A DNA stretch of 64,000 nucleotides from assembly GCF_021462225.1 (NCBI RefSeq), contig NC_061797.1:22281093-22345092 (forward strand). The letters run 5' to 3'. Each line of letters starts with the position of its first letter. Position 1 is the first letter of the stretch. The notes below the pieces were generated by a model. It ran no database searches. It saw nothing but the letters and a program-made list of their open reading frames with translations, and was not told where the DNA came from. This document shows positions 26,151-38,118 of the stretch, one piece after another. Both the position numbers and the translations under genes were made by a program. Source of the DNA: Girardinichthys multiradiatus (taxonomy: Eukaryota; Chordata; Actinopteri; Cyprinodontiformes; Goodeidae).

Positions 26151-28089
26151 GTAAGGTCCTTTCACCCTTTATAGATATTATAGAGAAAAACATTATCACA
26201 TTTCAACATGCAGTAAAGGACAAATGTGTAAAAAAATATTCTCTTTTTTATTCTTCCCATAAAATAATTAACAAAAGTCCATGGAAAATGAAATAGCTCA
26301 AGAATCTAGAAAAGGGCACAAAATGAAATATCAACTAAGACAAGCATAACTAAAGACAACAAACAAAAAAAAAATCTCTCATAACAATGAACACACACTG
26401 GAATGTATACACAAAAGCTAGCCTACAAGAAAAAAGAAGGGGGAGGGGGCACTAAGACAAACAGTAGATATATCTAGGGAACTAATTCAAGCCAAAAATT
26501 TTAACTACAACAACACTACAAAAAAAGAACAAACACAAAATGTTTTCAATCATTAGAATTTAGAGATCTTTGGCAGCTTCTACAAAGTCAAGTTCCCTGC
26601 TTCCAGCAGTCTTATAGATTCCTTCACTTCCTGGTGTTGCATTATAAGAAGTCCTCTCCTCCAGACAATACTTTAAAACTCTGCAAAAATAAACAGTGAC
26701 AATTAATGATCTAAACATACACAACAGTCGTTTGCCAAATGTGTGCACGCATATTAGCAAACAAACAGTTTTAAAGTAATATTACAAATAAAGAGAAATC
26801 ATAATCAAATGTGCTGGTGTGATACAAATATAGATAAATGAATACTAACACTGAGAAATAGCTGGAGAAACCTCCACACATATGATATATATGCCCTCAG
26901 GAAATCTGCTAATTGCTGCTTTGTTAGTTTTTCAGAAATTAAGATGCCTCTTGTTTATAAGGCTAAAGCCATTCACTCTTTACGTTTAATTCTCATCTAA
27001 ATGATTTGTTTATACCCTCTTTCATATTCCCGGCATAGGGAAAAATAGTCTCAAATGCAGAATCATTTCAAGGCAATGAATGAAAAACAAAAATCAATCA
27101 TTACATGTTTAGAAACCCATTTGGTCTGGTTTGTGTGCTTTCATATTTACAACAAAAAAATTCAGCTCTTTGTCAAAATCAATGTGCTTTTTTCTACCTT
27201 CCAGTCTGCTTTATGTGCGTTTGTGCTGCCATTGCACCTCTCAGTGCTGTTTATCTCTCCAGATGATGAGATTAGAGCAGTTTACAGCAGCACTTTTCTT
27301 TCCTCTTGCCTCAATACCAGCTGCTCTGGCTGCATTTAGGTTGTCGAGCTGCAGTGGCAGCTTCAGATGTCTGTTGCTTTGGTATCCCAAGTGGCGGGCT
27401 GAAGGCCAGGTCATCTCTCTTGACCTCATACTGGCACCCCCTCCTTTACTAATTCTCACCATCTGTGGCTGTCAGAACACATAAATCTATATTATAACTA
27501 TCTGAGAGCCTCTGTTCTGCCTGGTTGACATTCACTGTGTGTGCAGTGCCTTCTGGTGTGTGCCTTTTTGCTGTTTGCATCCTAAATATGTTTCATCGTG
27601 TGTCCTTTGGCTCTGTGAATTTTCATTTACAGCAAGAAAGATTGTTTTTTTCTAATCTTCAATACTCACGGATGGCTTATCTGATTTGGAAATGGTTTAT
27701 GTGATTTTCCATAAATACTATGAAATAGATTATGATTATAAGCTCTACCCAGATCATATAATCACCTACAATCTGCTCAGACCAAGTATTTCACTCAGTG
27801 TCATTTTAAACCCTATGTTCTTTCCACTCCATGTTGTTGGTTTGGCATGTTTTATTATATTGGATACTATTTTCCATCATCATATCATTTTAAATATGTG
27901 TCTTATCATCTTCCAGGTCCTTCCTTTGCTTTCTCTTATTTTGTAACAACATAATTTGAACACCAATCCCTGATTGAATCCTTTTACATCTATCTACATG
28001 CCAGCATCATGATGTATAGATGAATATCTAACTACAGCTCTCTCCATATATATTGGTCCCCTTGGTAGAGATGAATAAAAAGACTTGTA
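26151..28089. other. intron start, nothing recognised
   Basis: A/purine-rich stretches at 26230-26540. The block at about 27230-27480 is GC richer and unique-looking. No exon or transposon terminus was identified. Confidence 0.4.
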
Positions 28090-29815
28090 CTCATACTCGT
28101 CATCTTCCGCTTCACCTGGGACCGGGTAGCGGGGGCAGCAGACTCAATTGAGAGGCATCTGATAGAGATGCCTGAGTCACCTCAACTGACTCCTCTTGAT
28201 GTGGAGGAGCAGCAGCTCTACTCCAAGCTCCTCCTGGATGGCCGAACTCCTCACTCTAAGGGAGTGCCCGGCCACCCTGCGGAAGAAGCTCATTCAGCCA
28301 CTTGTATCCGGGATCTCGTTCTTTCGGTCAAGACCCAAAGTTCATGGCCATAGGTGAGGGTAGGATCGTAGACCTACCGGTAAATCGAGAGCTTCGCTCT
28401 TCGGCTCAGCTCTCTCTTCACCACAACGGACCAACACAGCCTCCTCATTACTGGGGCAGCCACACTGATCTGTCTGTCTATCTCCCGCTCCATTCTCCCC
28501 TCACTCGTGGACATCACCCCGAGATACTTGAACTCCTCCACTTGAGGACTCCCCTTCAACCGGAAGAGGGCAGATCACCCTATTCCAGCTGAGAACCATG
28601 GCCTCGGACTTGGAGGAGCAGATCCTCATTTCAGCCGCTTCACACCCCCTTGGCTGGAGGGGGCCTAGAAATCCTGTCCATAAAAGTTATGAACAGCACC
28701 GGTGACAAATGGCAGCCCTGCCGGAGTCCAGCATGGATTGGTAACAAGGCCGACTCAGAGGTTCTGCTCCGCTTGTACAGAGACTGGGTGGCCCCTAATG
28801 AAGGGCCCCCGACTCCATACCCCTGGAGCGCCCCCACAGGGCACCATGAGGGACATGGTCGAATGGCTTCTCCATGTCCACTAAACACATGTTTACCGGT
28901 TGTGCAAACTCCCATGAGTCCTCAAGCACCTTGTAGAGGGTGTAGAGCTGGTGCACTGTTCCACAGCCAAAACGAAAACCACACTGCTCCTCTTGAAGCC
29001 GAGGTTCGACTAGTGACCGAACTATGCGCTCAGATACTTTGGCATAGGCCTTATCGGGTGGCTAGGGAGTGTGATCCCCCTGTAGTTGGAACACACCCTC
29101 TGGTCTTCTTGTGAAGGTGGACCACCACCCGGTCTGCCAGTCCAGAGGCACTGTCCCCAACCGCCACGCAATGTTGAACAGGTGTGTCAGCCACGACAGC
29201 CCCACAACATCCAGAGACTTGAGGTATTCAGGCTGGATCTCATCCACCCCTAACGCCTTGCCGCATTGGAGCTTTTTAACCACTTCGGTGACTTCAGCCT
29301 GGATCATGAAAAAGTCCAATTCTGAGTCCCCAGTCTCTGCTTCCACGGAGAACATAGTACCCTTATGCTTGAACATGGTGTTTATTATGGACAATCCGGG
29401 ACTGGCACAGAAGTCCAATAATGAAACCCCACTCGGGTTCAGATCGAGGAGGCCTTTCCACCCAATCTCAACCCTCCAGGTGTCACTGCCATTTCCCACA
29501 TGAACGTCCCCCAGCAGAATGATGGAGTCCCCGAGGGGGGCACTATTCAGCACCCCCGACAGGGACGCTAAGAAGGCGGGTACTCTGCACCACCACTTGG
29601 CCAAAACGACTCGCATCCCCGACCCGAAGGCGCAGAGATGTGACCCTCTCATCCACTGGGGTAAACCCCAACAGACGACTGAGCTGGGACAAGCAAACCC
29701 ACCCCTGCCCGCCGCCTCTCCCCGCGGGCCACTCCAGAGTAGAAGAGAGTCCAACCTCTCCCTAGGAGCTGGGTTCCCAAGCTGTGCATGGAGGTGAACC
29801 CGACTATAAGACCTT
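28090..29815 (-). mobile_element. internally deleted LINE (non-LTR retrotransposon)
   Basis: The minus strand encodes pieces of one polyprotein in the expected order. Near 29520-29420 an endonuclease remnant (IILLGDVHVGN) is followed directly by the RT entry (EVTEVVKKLQCGKALGVDE; WLTHLFNIAW; VPLDWQTG) at about 29320-29130. Then come the RT core piece LRQGCHLSPVLFITFMDRIS near 28720-28660 and the thumb-like VEEFKYLGV and KRELSRRAKLSIYR near 28540-28375. Most of the endonuclease C-terminus and the stretch that should hold the catalytic FADD are missing, and frames shift. The 3' end lies at the left (about 28090). The clade is one of the common fish LINEs, but I cannot name it confidently. Confidence 0.85.
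29062..29754 (-). pseudogene. LINE endonuclease/reverse transcriptase remnant
   Basis: A 230-codon open frame spanning the endonuclease end (GDVHVGN, SLLDFCASPGLSIINTMF) and the RT start (QCGKALGVDEIQPEYLKSL). A deletion joins the two domains, since the segment between the endonuclease DH motif and RT is absent. Downstream, the frame departs from the family after PLDWQTG. It is not a host gene. Confidence 0.75.
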
Positions 29816-29858
29816 AATGCAATTTATGTTTTATTGCAGTAGCCAAATCTCACATTAA

Positions 29859-30315
29859 GGGTGTATTCACACTTGCCACTTTTGGTCCGCTTTAAACGGA
29901 CCAGAGTTCGTTTCCCCACTTGGTCCGGACTTTTTGCGCAGGTGTGAATACACTCAAGTGAACCCTGGTCCGGACCAAACAACCGGACCGAGACCCACTT
30001 TTTGAGGTGGTCTCGGTCCGCTTCCAAATGGACTCTGGTGTGGTTCGCTTATGGTCTGAATACAAACCGGCCCCGATCCGAACCAACTACAAAAAGCATA
30101 CATCTCTTTGGACATAAAAAGCCACCGTAGCCGGTAGCAAAGGTGTGTGTTGTAAGGTAATCATGCCTGATAAGTTGTGTGTTGCTTAGCAACGCTACTG
30201 GCTTGTTGTGGGACAAGTCACGTAGAGAACGTCGGCGTTCAGCACGCATTCTCCGACGGGGTTCCAACATTATAAAGGGAACGTACCAAAGGACTTTCCT
30301 GGTGTGAATACACCC
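29859..30315. mobile_element. PIF/Harbinger-type MITE with TAA target duplication
   Basis: 457 bp. The terminal inverted repeat gggtgtattcacac (29859-29872) matches gtgtgaatacaccc (30302-30315), and both ends are flanked by TAA (29856-29858 and 30316-30318). A 3-bp TAA/TTA duplication is characteristic of PIF/Harbinger elements. The left half contains many self-complementary ggtccg/cggacc words, giving strong hairpin potential. There is no transposase, and the GC content is well above the surrounding intron. Confidence 0.78.
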
Positions 30316-30318
30316 TAA

Positions 30319-31539
30319 GACATTTAAACATCTAATCTCTATCTCTTTTAATATATTTATTCATTGGGGAATACAATCTCTATAAAATAAATGTAACTGA
30401 AACATCTTTATAATTTATAGTTTTTAAGTTGACCAGAGTCAACTAAGTAAGACAATGTGGGATATATTTAGCTTTTCTGAAAAAAATCTAAGTAAAATAA
30501 AAGCTAGGTTCCACTCACCCTTGTTTTTTAACAATATACTTATGGTGTAATTCTATATTTTACAATAGTTCTTACCTAACACGTTTCATGTAGGCAACAC
30601 AGCAAACTGACAAGACTTTTACTTCTATTTGAATATTTTTATTTGTTTTTGTTTTATAATACTTTGACCCAATTCATTTGCAGATAAAGACTTTAAACTG
30701 AGACTAACGTGAGCTGTAGTTTTTAGGCATCGTTAAGCCAATAATGACTAAGAATAACATAATGTCATGACAGTGATGGAGCACTGTAATTTGACAGACC
30801 TAATGTCAGTTACTTTTTTTATGAATACACATAGATGCACACGGTTAAGCTATAATTGAGAGGCTGTGAGCCAAAACCAAAGACACATGGCCAGTTGACC
30901 AGTCATAAAAACGAATTTGACGCACTTTATTTAACTTTGTGTTTTGGCCAGAGAGGCTGCACAGGTCAGGCTTTCTGTGCCGCATGCAGCAACACAGGTG
31001 AGTAATATATTCTGAAAGACGTACAGTGTTTAAAACCATATGGTTGTTTTGGGGATTTTGTTTTTATGTGGTTTTAATGATAGTCTTTTTTACATAAACG
31101 GTGTTTCACTTGTGAAATATGTATAGCTAACATATTGGCTAAAACCACTGGACCACTCCACTTACTGTGATGGTTAGGACAGGTCAGAATGAGTGATTGA
31201 ATCCATGTTTTATAATGTAAGAGAAGAATATTCAGCTGTTTGATAACTTAGTATTATCTGTCCTTGTACCATTTAGAACATAAAGACAAACCAATGTAAA
31301 CATACATCATTATTTTGGTACATTGTGTTAATGGTGCATCTTCTGCGTGAATGTGCTGTTGCTGAGTTTTTAAGTGTGAGCAAAGTCCCAAAGGTGAAGG
31401 ATATCAAATGTTTTATGCATAAAGACGTTAGGACAAGCCATTTAAATGCTCAGGACTTTATTGTTGATGTCTTATCTATTTTTTTTAAAATATCTGGAAA
31501 AGAATGTGGTTTAGTAAGATTGGAGGCCTGATTTAAAAT
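30319..31539. other. intronic sequence, nothing recognised
   Basis: AT-rich, without transposon ends or exon-like frames that I can support. Confidence 0.4.
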
Positions 31540-31970
31540 TCTGTTGAGACTTCTTTAAATTCCTTGCGAGACGCATAAGCTGCGACAGTCTGCTTTGTGA
31601 AAGCATCAGAAAGCTCTTTTAATCTTACCATGGTGTTCACTCTCACTTTAACAGTCAGGAGCACCAACTAAGTCAAGTTTAAACAGGCCAAACCTCCTTC
31701 ACAATTCTAATTAATGATGTTGAAATACACCTGTGTGCAATGTTGGAAATTTAATGTGGGAATAATATTTTTATTATATTTTACAGATAATATTATATGG
31801 TCTTTTCTTCTGTTGTTATTTTTTTATTTAAATTACTTACACTTTGAGTATTGTTAAAAATAATATATCTAATAATATAGGCATCAAATAATATATCTAT
31901 ATATCCAAATAAAAACAAACAGACTGTCATAGGGTTTCCAAAATTTTTGACATGACTGTATTTCTGCACT
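31540..31970 (-). mobile_element. probable Tc1-like fragment
   Basis: Contains a transposase-start-like segment (cttaccatggtgttcactct, about 31625-31645) and a terminus-like ccaaaatttttgacatgactgta ending about 31962, both familiar from a fish Tc1 family. The opposite terminus and coding region are missing. Tentative. Confidence 0.4.
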
Positions 31971-32336
31971 TAAATGAGGCTAATGTTTTCATTTGCACAG
32001 TTTTAAGAAGACTATTATAAAAGTTTCATTTATAGGAGTGGATTTTCACAGTGACCTGTTTACTAATAAGGCTCCACCTTGTTTTGTTGCTAGTCCCTTA
32101 TAGTTCATAGGTTAGCTTTGCAATGTTTACTGTGCTGCATATCTTAATTCAATACCACAGGGGAACTTAAAATCTTTGTCATTAAAAGTTTAGACTTGTA
32201 ATTTTGGCATTCTTTGTTGAAGCGATTGTGTGATATTTTTTCTCTGTCACTCTATAATCTGAGGAGATAATGTAAAGCACTTCTGAAACAAACGGAATTC
32301 AATCTTAGCTGTTGTCAGTCATAACTTTATTTCCGA

Positions 32337-32594
32337 GGGCTGCATGGGGGCGCAGTTGGTAGCACTGTTGCGTTGCAGCAAGAAGGTCCTGGATTCGTCT
32401 CCCGGCCGGGGGTCTTTTCCAGGGAGTTCTCCCTGTGCAGGCATGGGTTCTCACTGGGTACTCCAGCTTCCTCCCACAGTCCAAAGACATGCCTGTTAGG
32501 TTAAATGGTTTCTTGCCCTTAGGTGTGTGATTGAGTGTGTACATGATTGTTTGTGTGTTGCCCTGTGATGGACTGGGGACCTGTCCGGGTGTGC
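32337..32594 (+). repeat. tRNA-derived SINE, 3'-truncated
   Basis: Third copy of the SINE family at 7760 and 8360. The head gggctgcatgggggcgcagt and box-B-like ggattcgtctccc are followed by the body, which stops at acctgtccgggtgtgc. The final ~85 bp and the tgac tail are absent. No flanking duplication is evident. Confidence 0.8.
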
Positions 32595-33490
32595 TTACAA
32601 TATTTTACAGTGTTAAATGAGATCATAAGAGAAGTTGCCATAAAATAGTGTTTGAAAATGTATCTTAGTGTTTTTGGTATATCATCTATGAATGCATATA
32701 GTTAAAGCCTCAGAAAAACAAATACTGCTCTAAAAATACAACCTACCTACTATCAAAAAGGCTGCTTCATTACCATAAGTAGTGTTACTGTAGCCGTTAC
32801 TGTAATAAACAGGACACAAAAACTGCATTTAATCATATTTTCAAATATATTATTTCTTTTGATGAAACAATTAGAGGAAAAACAGTTACAACAGTAAAAG
32901 TGTTAATCCCAACCATGCTGTCAGCTTTTGGACTTTGCAGACATACTCAGAGTTTAGCAGTGTAAAGATAAATCAAAATCCTTTGTTGTTTGGCTAATAG
33001 CATCGTCAGTTTTCAATTGACTGGATTGTTGGCTAGTTTGTCCTTCACTTTAATCCGCACGAAAACAGAATATGAGAAACCCTGACATTTTAAAGCCAGG
33101 TGGCTTTAATTTGTTTATGTAAATATCTAGTTTATTACTGTTCCAGTAAATGTGGTTTGTGCCCTCCTCAGGAGAAATTGGACTAATCTCAACCCTTCTG
33201 TTTATGCAGTGTCCCCAACCCCCATACTCCTTACAGCCCAGAATCTTCTAATTGTTCTTCATTCCATAAAACAATAGAAAATACACTTGAAATTAACTCA
33301 ACTTGGTACACAACTGTTGTTTAAAAATATAACGACAAAAAATATGTTCTGTTAGAAATAAAAAAATATATATTAGGGGACGTTTTTTCAACATTTATGA
33401 CTATGTGTCCGTTGACCAATGTGTCAATAACCCAATATATCTAATCACCATTAAGGACTGCTTAAATGCAATATTTGGTAGACTATTAAT
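32595..33490. other. intronic sequence, nothing recognised
   Basis: AT-rich and apparently unique. Confidence 0.4.
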
Positions 33491-33914
33491 ACTACCGGTC
33501 AAATGTTTTAGATACACTTTATCACTTAATGGGTCTCTTTATTTTCATGACTATTTAAATTGTAGAGTCTCACCAAAGGCAACAAAGCTATGAATGAACA
33601 CAAATGGGATCATATAGTAAATAAAACGTGTGAAATAGCTTTAAACATTCTTATATTTTAGATCTTTCAAAATAGCCTCCCTTTGCTTTGATGACTGGTT
33701 TGCACCCTTAGCATTCTCTCCCTTAGCTTCATGAGGTGGTCACTTGAAGTGGTTTTCCAAAGAGTCTTGAAAGTCACTGAAAGACAGCCAAAGGTTAATA
33801 TTTCAGCCATCACAGCAAAAGGCGGCTACTTTAACAAATCTAAAATATAACATATTTAAAGTTTTTTCACAATTTTTTGTTTGCTACATAATTCAACATG
33901 TGTTCATTCTGACA
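33491..33914 (-). mobile_element. Tc1-derived MITE, right end cut by an LTR
   Basis: The left terminus actaccggtcaaatgtttta and following ~150 bp resemble the terminal repeat of the MITE at 6365-6831, including the gagtctcaccaaaggcaa segment. The right side has the inverted tttgtttgctacataattc area but stops at about 33914, where LTR-like sequence starts. The rest of its terminal repeat is therefore lost. Confidence 0.65.
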
Positions 33915-34548
33915 GGAGTATTTTTTGGATTCAGAACAACTGAGGGCAAAAACAGATTTAACAAGTTTATTAGAAATCTGGTTTGCGAAGATCCTATGGA
34001 ACCTCGGGGTGGCACACACTGTGGAACAGAACACTGGTGAGAGTCAGAAGCTGAAATGGAGGTTTTGCGAAAACAGGCTGTGGTTACTGACCTTCGATCT
34101 GCAGACAGGCGAGAATGAAGAAGTCCACAGATGATGGTGGTACGTGAGGGCAAAAATCCAGGTAAGGGGGCGAGCGGATTTTGGGATTCCTGAGAGTGAT
34201 CCAAGGTCAGAGCCGGGTGGTCAGAGAGCCAAAAACTAGTCCAAATCACAATCCAAGTAGAGGGGTCCAGAAAACAGAAACGGTGTCGAAAGCCAAGGTT
34301 CAGAGTCTGTGTCAGAATGAGGCAAGGGGCAGGCAGGAGGCGAGGGACGAGCGACGGGCTATAGGTCAGGACCGAGAAGTCAGGCATGGACATGGGTAAA
34401 GAGCGATCAGTTCAATAATCTGGGAAAGAGTGAGTGTGGACACAGAACTTAAGTAGGAGGCAGAACAGGTGAAACAGATGAAGGTGATTACTGTGGCAGT
34501 GAAGCAGGGGGCGTGGCAAGAGCAGATGGGCTGGAAAGCAGTCTGAGG
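33915..34548 (-). mobile_element. Gypsy-like solo LTR fragment
   Basis: The minus strand reads like a fish Ty3/Gypsy LTR. A pyrimidine-rich start (about 34540-34430, tctgtttcacctgttctgcc) and a long Cys/Pro-coding-like U3 are followed by an AATAAA polyadenylation signal at 33966-33971 (complement), then a short U5. The organisation parallels the 3' end of the Gypsy copy at 56900-57780. No internal region adjoins it. The left end abuts a MITE and the right end abuts a Tc1 element. Confidence 0.55.
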
Positions 34549-35431
34549 GATGGATGGAGCGTTCGTGAACAGTAGTCTTCAGCTCTTTCCACAGATTCTC
34601 GATTGGATTCAGGTCTGGACTTTGACTTGCCCATTCCAACACCTGGATACATTTATTTGTGAACCAATCCATTGTAGATCCGGCTTTATGTTTTGGATCA
34701 TTGTCTTGTTGGAAGAAAAATCTCCGTCCCAGTCTCAGGTCTCTTACAGACTCCGACAGGTTTTCTTCCAGAATGGTCCTGTATTTGGGCCCATCCATCT
34801 TCCCATCAATTTTGACCATCTTCCTTGTCCCTGCTGACGAAAAGCAGGCCCAGACCATGATGCTGCCACCACCATGTTTGACAGTGGGGATGGTGTGTTC
34901 AGGGTGATGAGCTGTGTTGCTTTTATGCCCAACATATCGTTTTGCATTATGGCCAAACAGTTCGATTTTGGTTTCATCTGACCAGAGCACCTTCTTCTAC
35001 ATGTTTGGTGTGTCTCCCAGGTGGATTGTGGCAAACTTTAAACGAGACATTTTATGGATATCTTTGAGAAATGGCTTTCTTCTTGCCACTCTTCCATAAA
35101 GGCCAGATTTGTGCAGTGTACGAATGATTGTTGTCCTATGGACAGACTCTCCCACCTCAGCTGTAGATCTCTGCAGTTCATCCAGAGTGATCATGGGCCT
35201 CTTGGCTGCATCTCTGATCAGTCTTCTCCTTGTTTGAGATGAAAGTTTAGAGGGACGGCCGGGTCTTGGTAGATTTGCAGTGGTCTGATACTCCTTCCAT
35301 GTCAATATGATTGCTTGCACAGTGCTCCTTGGGATGTTTAAAGCTTGGGAAATCTTTTTGTGTCCAAATCCAGCTTTAAACTTCTCCACAACAGTATCTC
35401 GGACCTGCCAGCTGTGTTCCTTGGTCTTCAT
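34549..35431 (-). pseudogene. Tc1-like DD34E transposase, broken
   Basis: Starts at Met 35431 (MKTKEHSWQVRDTVVEKF), with a paired-like helix-turn-helix, a GRPSKL basic motif, a second HTH, and catalytic motifs WSDETK, FQQDNDPKH and [11 protein letters not shown]. There are 34 residues between the second Asp and the Glu, i.e. classical DD34E. A TAG codon (34997-34999) replaces a conserved residue just before the first Asp motif; downstream the same frame continues. The C-terminus is replaced by unrelated sequence after KELKTTVHERS. The enzyme would have cut and pasted the element at TA sites. It is not functional as it stands. Confidence 0.85.
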
Positions 35432-35814
35432 GATGCTTTCTGCACTTTGAACTGAACCCTGAGACTATCGCAGAGCAAGTGGATTTATACGGAGACTTGA
35501 TTACACACAGGTGGATTCTATTTATCATCATCAGTCATTTGGGACAACATTGGATCATTCAGAGATCCTCACTGAACGTCTGGAGTGAGTTTGCTGCACT
35601 GAAAGTAAAGGGGCTGAATAATATTGCCACACTTTACAGTTTATTTGTTAAAAAAGTTTGACACATCCAATAAATTTCATTCCACTTCACGACTGTGTCC
35701 CACTTGTTGTTGATTCTTCACAAAAATTTGAATTTTATATCTTTATGTTTGAAGCCTGAAATGTGGCAAGAGGTTGACCAGTTCAAGGGGGCCGAGTACT
35801 TTCGCAAGGCACTG
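34549..35814 (-). mobile_element. Tc1-like transposon, one end lost
   Basis: The right terminus is intact: ggccgagtactttcgcaagg...cactg ends at 35814 beside TA, the Tc1 target. The left end breaks at about 34549 in the last fifth of the transposase, so the second terminal repeat is gone. Length is about 1.27 kb against roughly 1.6 kb expected. Confidence 0.85.
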
Positions 35815-38066
35815 TATATATATCTGAGATCCTAAAAATCTTCTGTATTTAACTTAGGCCATATGACGATTTTCACATATTACATCCCAATTATCAAAAT
35901 GAGATTTTAAGAAGGTAATACCTACTTCAAATTTGAAATCAAATGTTTATTAGCATTATGACAGTACTGTGATCTCTACAAAGTGCAGCTCTTAATCAGT
36001 GTCCTTCCTAAGCTTTGTGATACAATTTCACTGTCTGAGCTAATTTCAGTTTTAAGATAGTATTGAATGACAGTGTTGTAACTCATCATGGTTCGGTTTA
36101 GTTTTACATCTCAGATGTTGAAACGGACTAATCAAATTTACTGAACAATTATCAGGGAATCTGGGCCATCTAGATACTGAATGGCTAATTATGAGTTCTC
36201 TAATAAGCTCAGTCTGCTCAGTGAGTTTCTCATCTGCAGTTTCTCCTGTGCTGCACCCATTCATAAATAACTCCGCCTACTACTTAATCAAGGACACCAC
36301 TATCATGTCACAGACAAAACCACTATATATACTTTTGTGTTATTATGACACTGCATTTGAACCGAGCATATTTGTTTTTAAATAGTCTTTTTAAAGATTT
36401 GACAGCTCAAAATAGGCACAAATAAAACCACTGTGTTCATTATTTCTGCGGATCGCATAGACTAACTGAAATGCATATTTGTTCCCTCAGACATGTTTTT
36501 AGTCCTACTCCAACTAAAAATCTCCTGGAGATGGTTTCTATTTACTCCCTGTATTGTTGTTTTTTCCATGTAAGGGTCAGTATTATTATTTCCTACCAGC
36601 ATGACGTGCCTTGCAGCCTTAATGGCACAAATTAAGGTCCCTTCTTCTACTTAGACACCCCACCCCTAACAAAGGTGTTACAAGTATATCAACCACAGTT
36701 AGACACACAAATATCCCAGTGGCTTAATAACACAGAGTGCTAATTAGTCAAAAAAAATAAATAAATAAATACTGCATATGTTAAATGTCAGAGTGTGAGA
36801 GTGTTTGTGTTAATTAAAAGAAACATAGAAACCGTGTTGCGTGATTGTTGTAATCTTTTAGACCGTACATGTATGATATATAAAATAATTAGGGGTTTAC
36901 AAAAGATTTCCAAACAGCACATTGCTTTCATTGTTTTCATTCAATGCACAGAAATGTTTGATACTCATAGCTAAATCTTTTATTTTGAATTTCATATTAT
37001 AATAAAAAACTATTTTTTTTAATTGTATATCTCTTACCTGTGCTGTAGAGTTAGTAGATAATCTATTCAGACATTCTCTAACCATTAATACATGTCTAAT
37101 TTACGATGTGAAAGTGCATGTATATGTGCATGTACATACATTTACATACATACCTTTATCTATAAGCAATCTATAGCTTATTAAGTCATTTTTAAACAAT
37201 AATGTTTTTTCAGATTAATTATTTATTCATAAATAATTAATGCTAAATAGGGTACAGTTACTATAAAGTGCTACATATGGCCGTATTTTCACAATTCTGC
37301 AGGCTTTCCTTTTCATTTTCTTTGCATAGGGTAAAAGTAGAACCAGTGAATTTATAGTCCTCGTCTTGAATGTAATAATACAACAGAAGGCCCTCAGATG
37401 TGTGATTTTGTAGTTAAATCCTACTTGTGTTGAAACATTTGCCCTCCTGCACAAGTGCTTTTTGCCAGATCTTCATTGTGTTTGCCAGGAGTGCCTTCAG
37501 CACAAGCAGACAAAGAAGACAACAGAAACGACTGCAGAGAAAAAACGTGACCCATGCCTTCTCTTGTATGCAGGCACGACGCAAACCTTACAGACCAACC
37601 TTTCTTCGCTAGAGAGAATTTCAACATTTTGTTTGGATTTCATTTCAACAATTTGAAGTTGCAAGAAAGATATATCCTGCTTACTCATGACTAATTAATC
37701 TCCACTGCTGGGTCAAATTGATTCCCAATGGGAAGAGTTTTGCCTTTCTATAGGTGTAAGACTCATATAAGTTAATAATGTAAAGACTTACAGAATAATT
37801 CATCACTGGGCATGCTTTCTTCATGTTGCTACTACAAATGGATAAACATACAGTATTAAAAGGCAGAAAAGGAAGTGCTCTGTGAAGATAAGAGTCTATC
37901 TACAGGCATATCTTTTAAGATGATGAAAGCACATACATTTGCAGAAATGCCAGTGACGTCAGGCTAAAACTATGTTTTCAAGTTTGGATGCTGCTTTTTT
38001 CTAAAAAGATTTGCCTACAGAGGTCCTGAATACCAGTTGTCTATTAGGAGAAAAAATGCAGAACTA
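35815..38066. other. intronic sequence, nothing recognised
   Basis: AT-rich. There is an (AAAT)-like run near 36752-36770. The block at 37430-37620 is more complex and open on both strands, but no family is recognised. Confidence 0.4.
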
Positions 38067-38118
38067 CAGTGCCTCGGAAATGTATTCATACCCCTTGAAC
38101 TTTTTTTTTTACACAAAC

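Noticed and set aside
29062..29754. 230-aa frame as a host gene
   Set aside because: It is a LINE endonuclease/RT remnant joined by a deletion.
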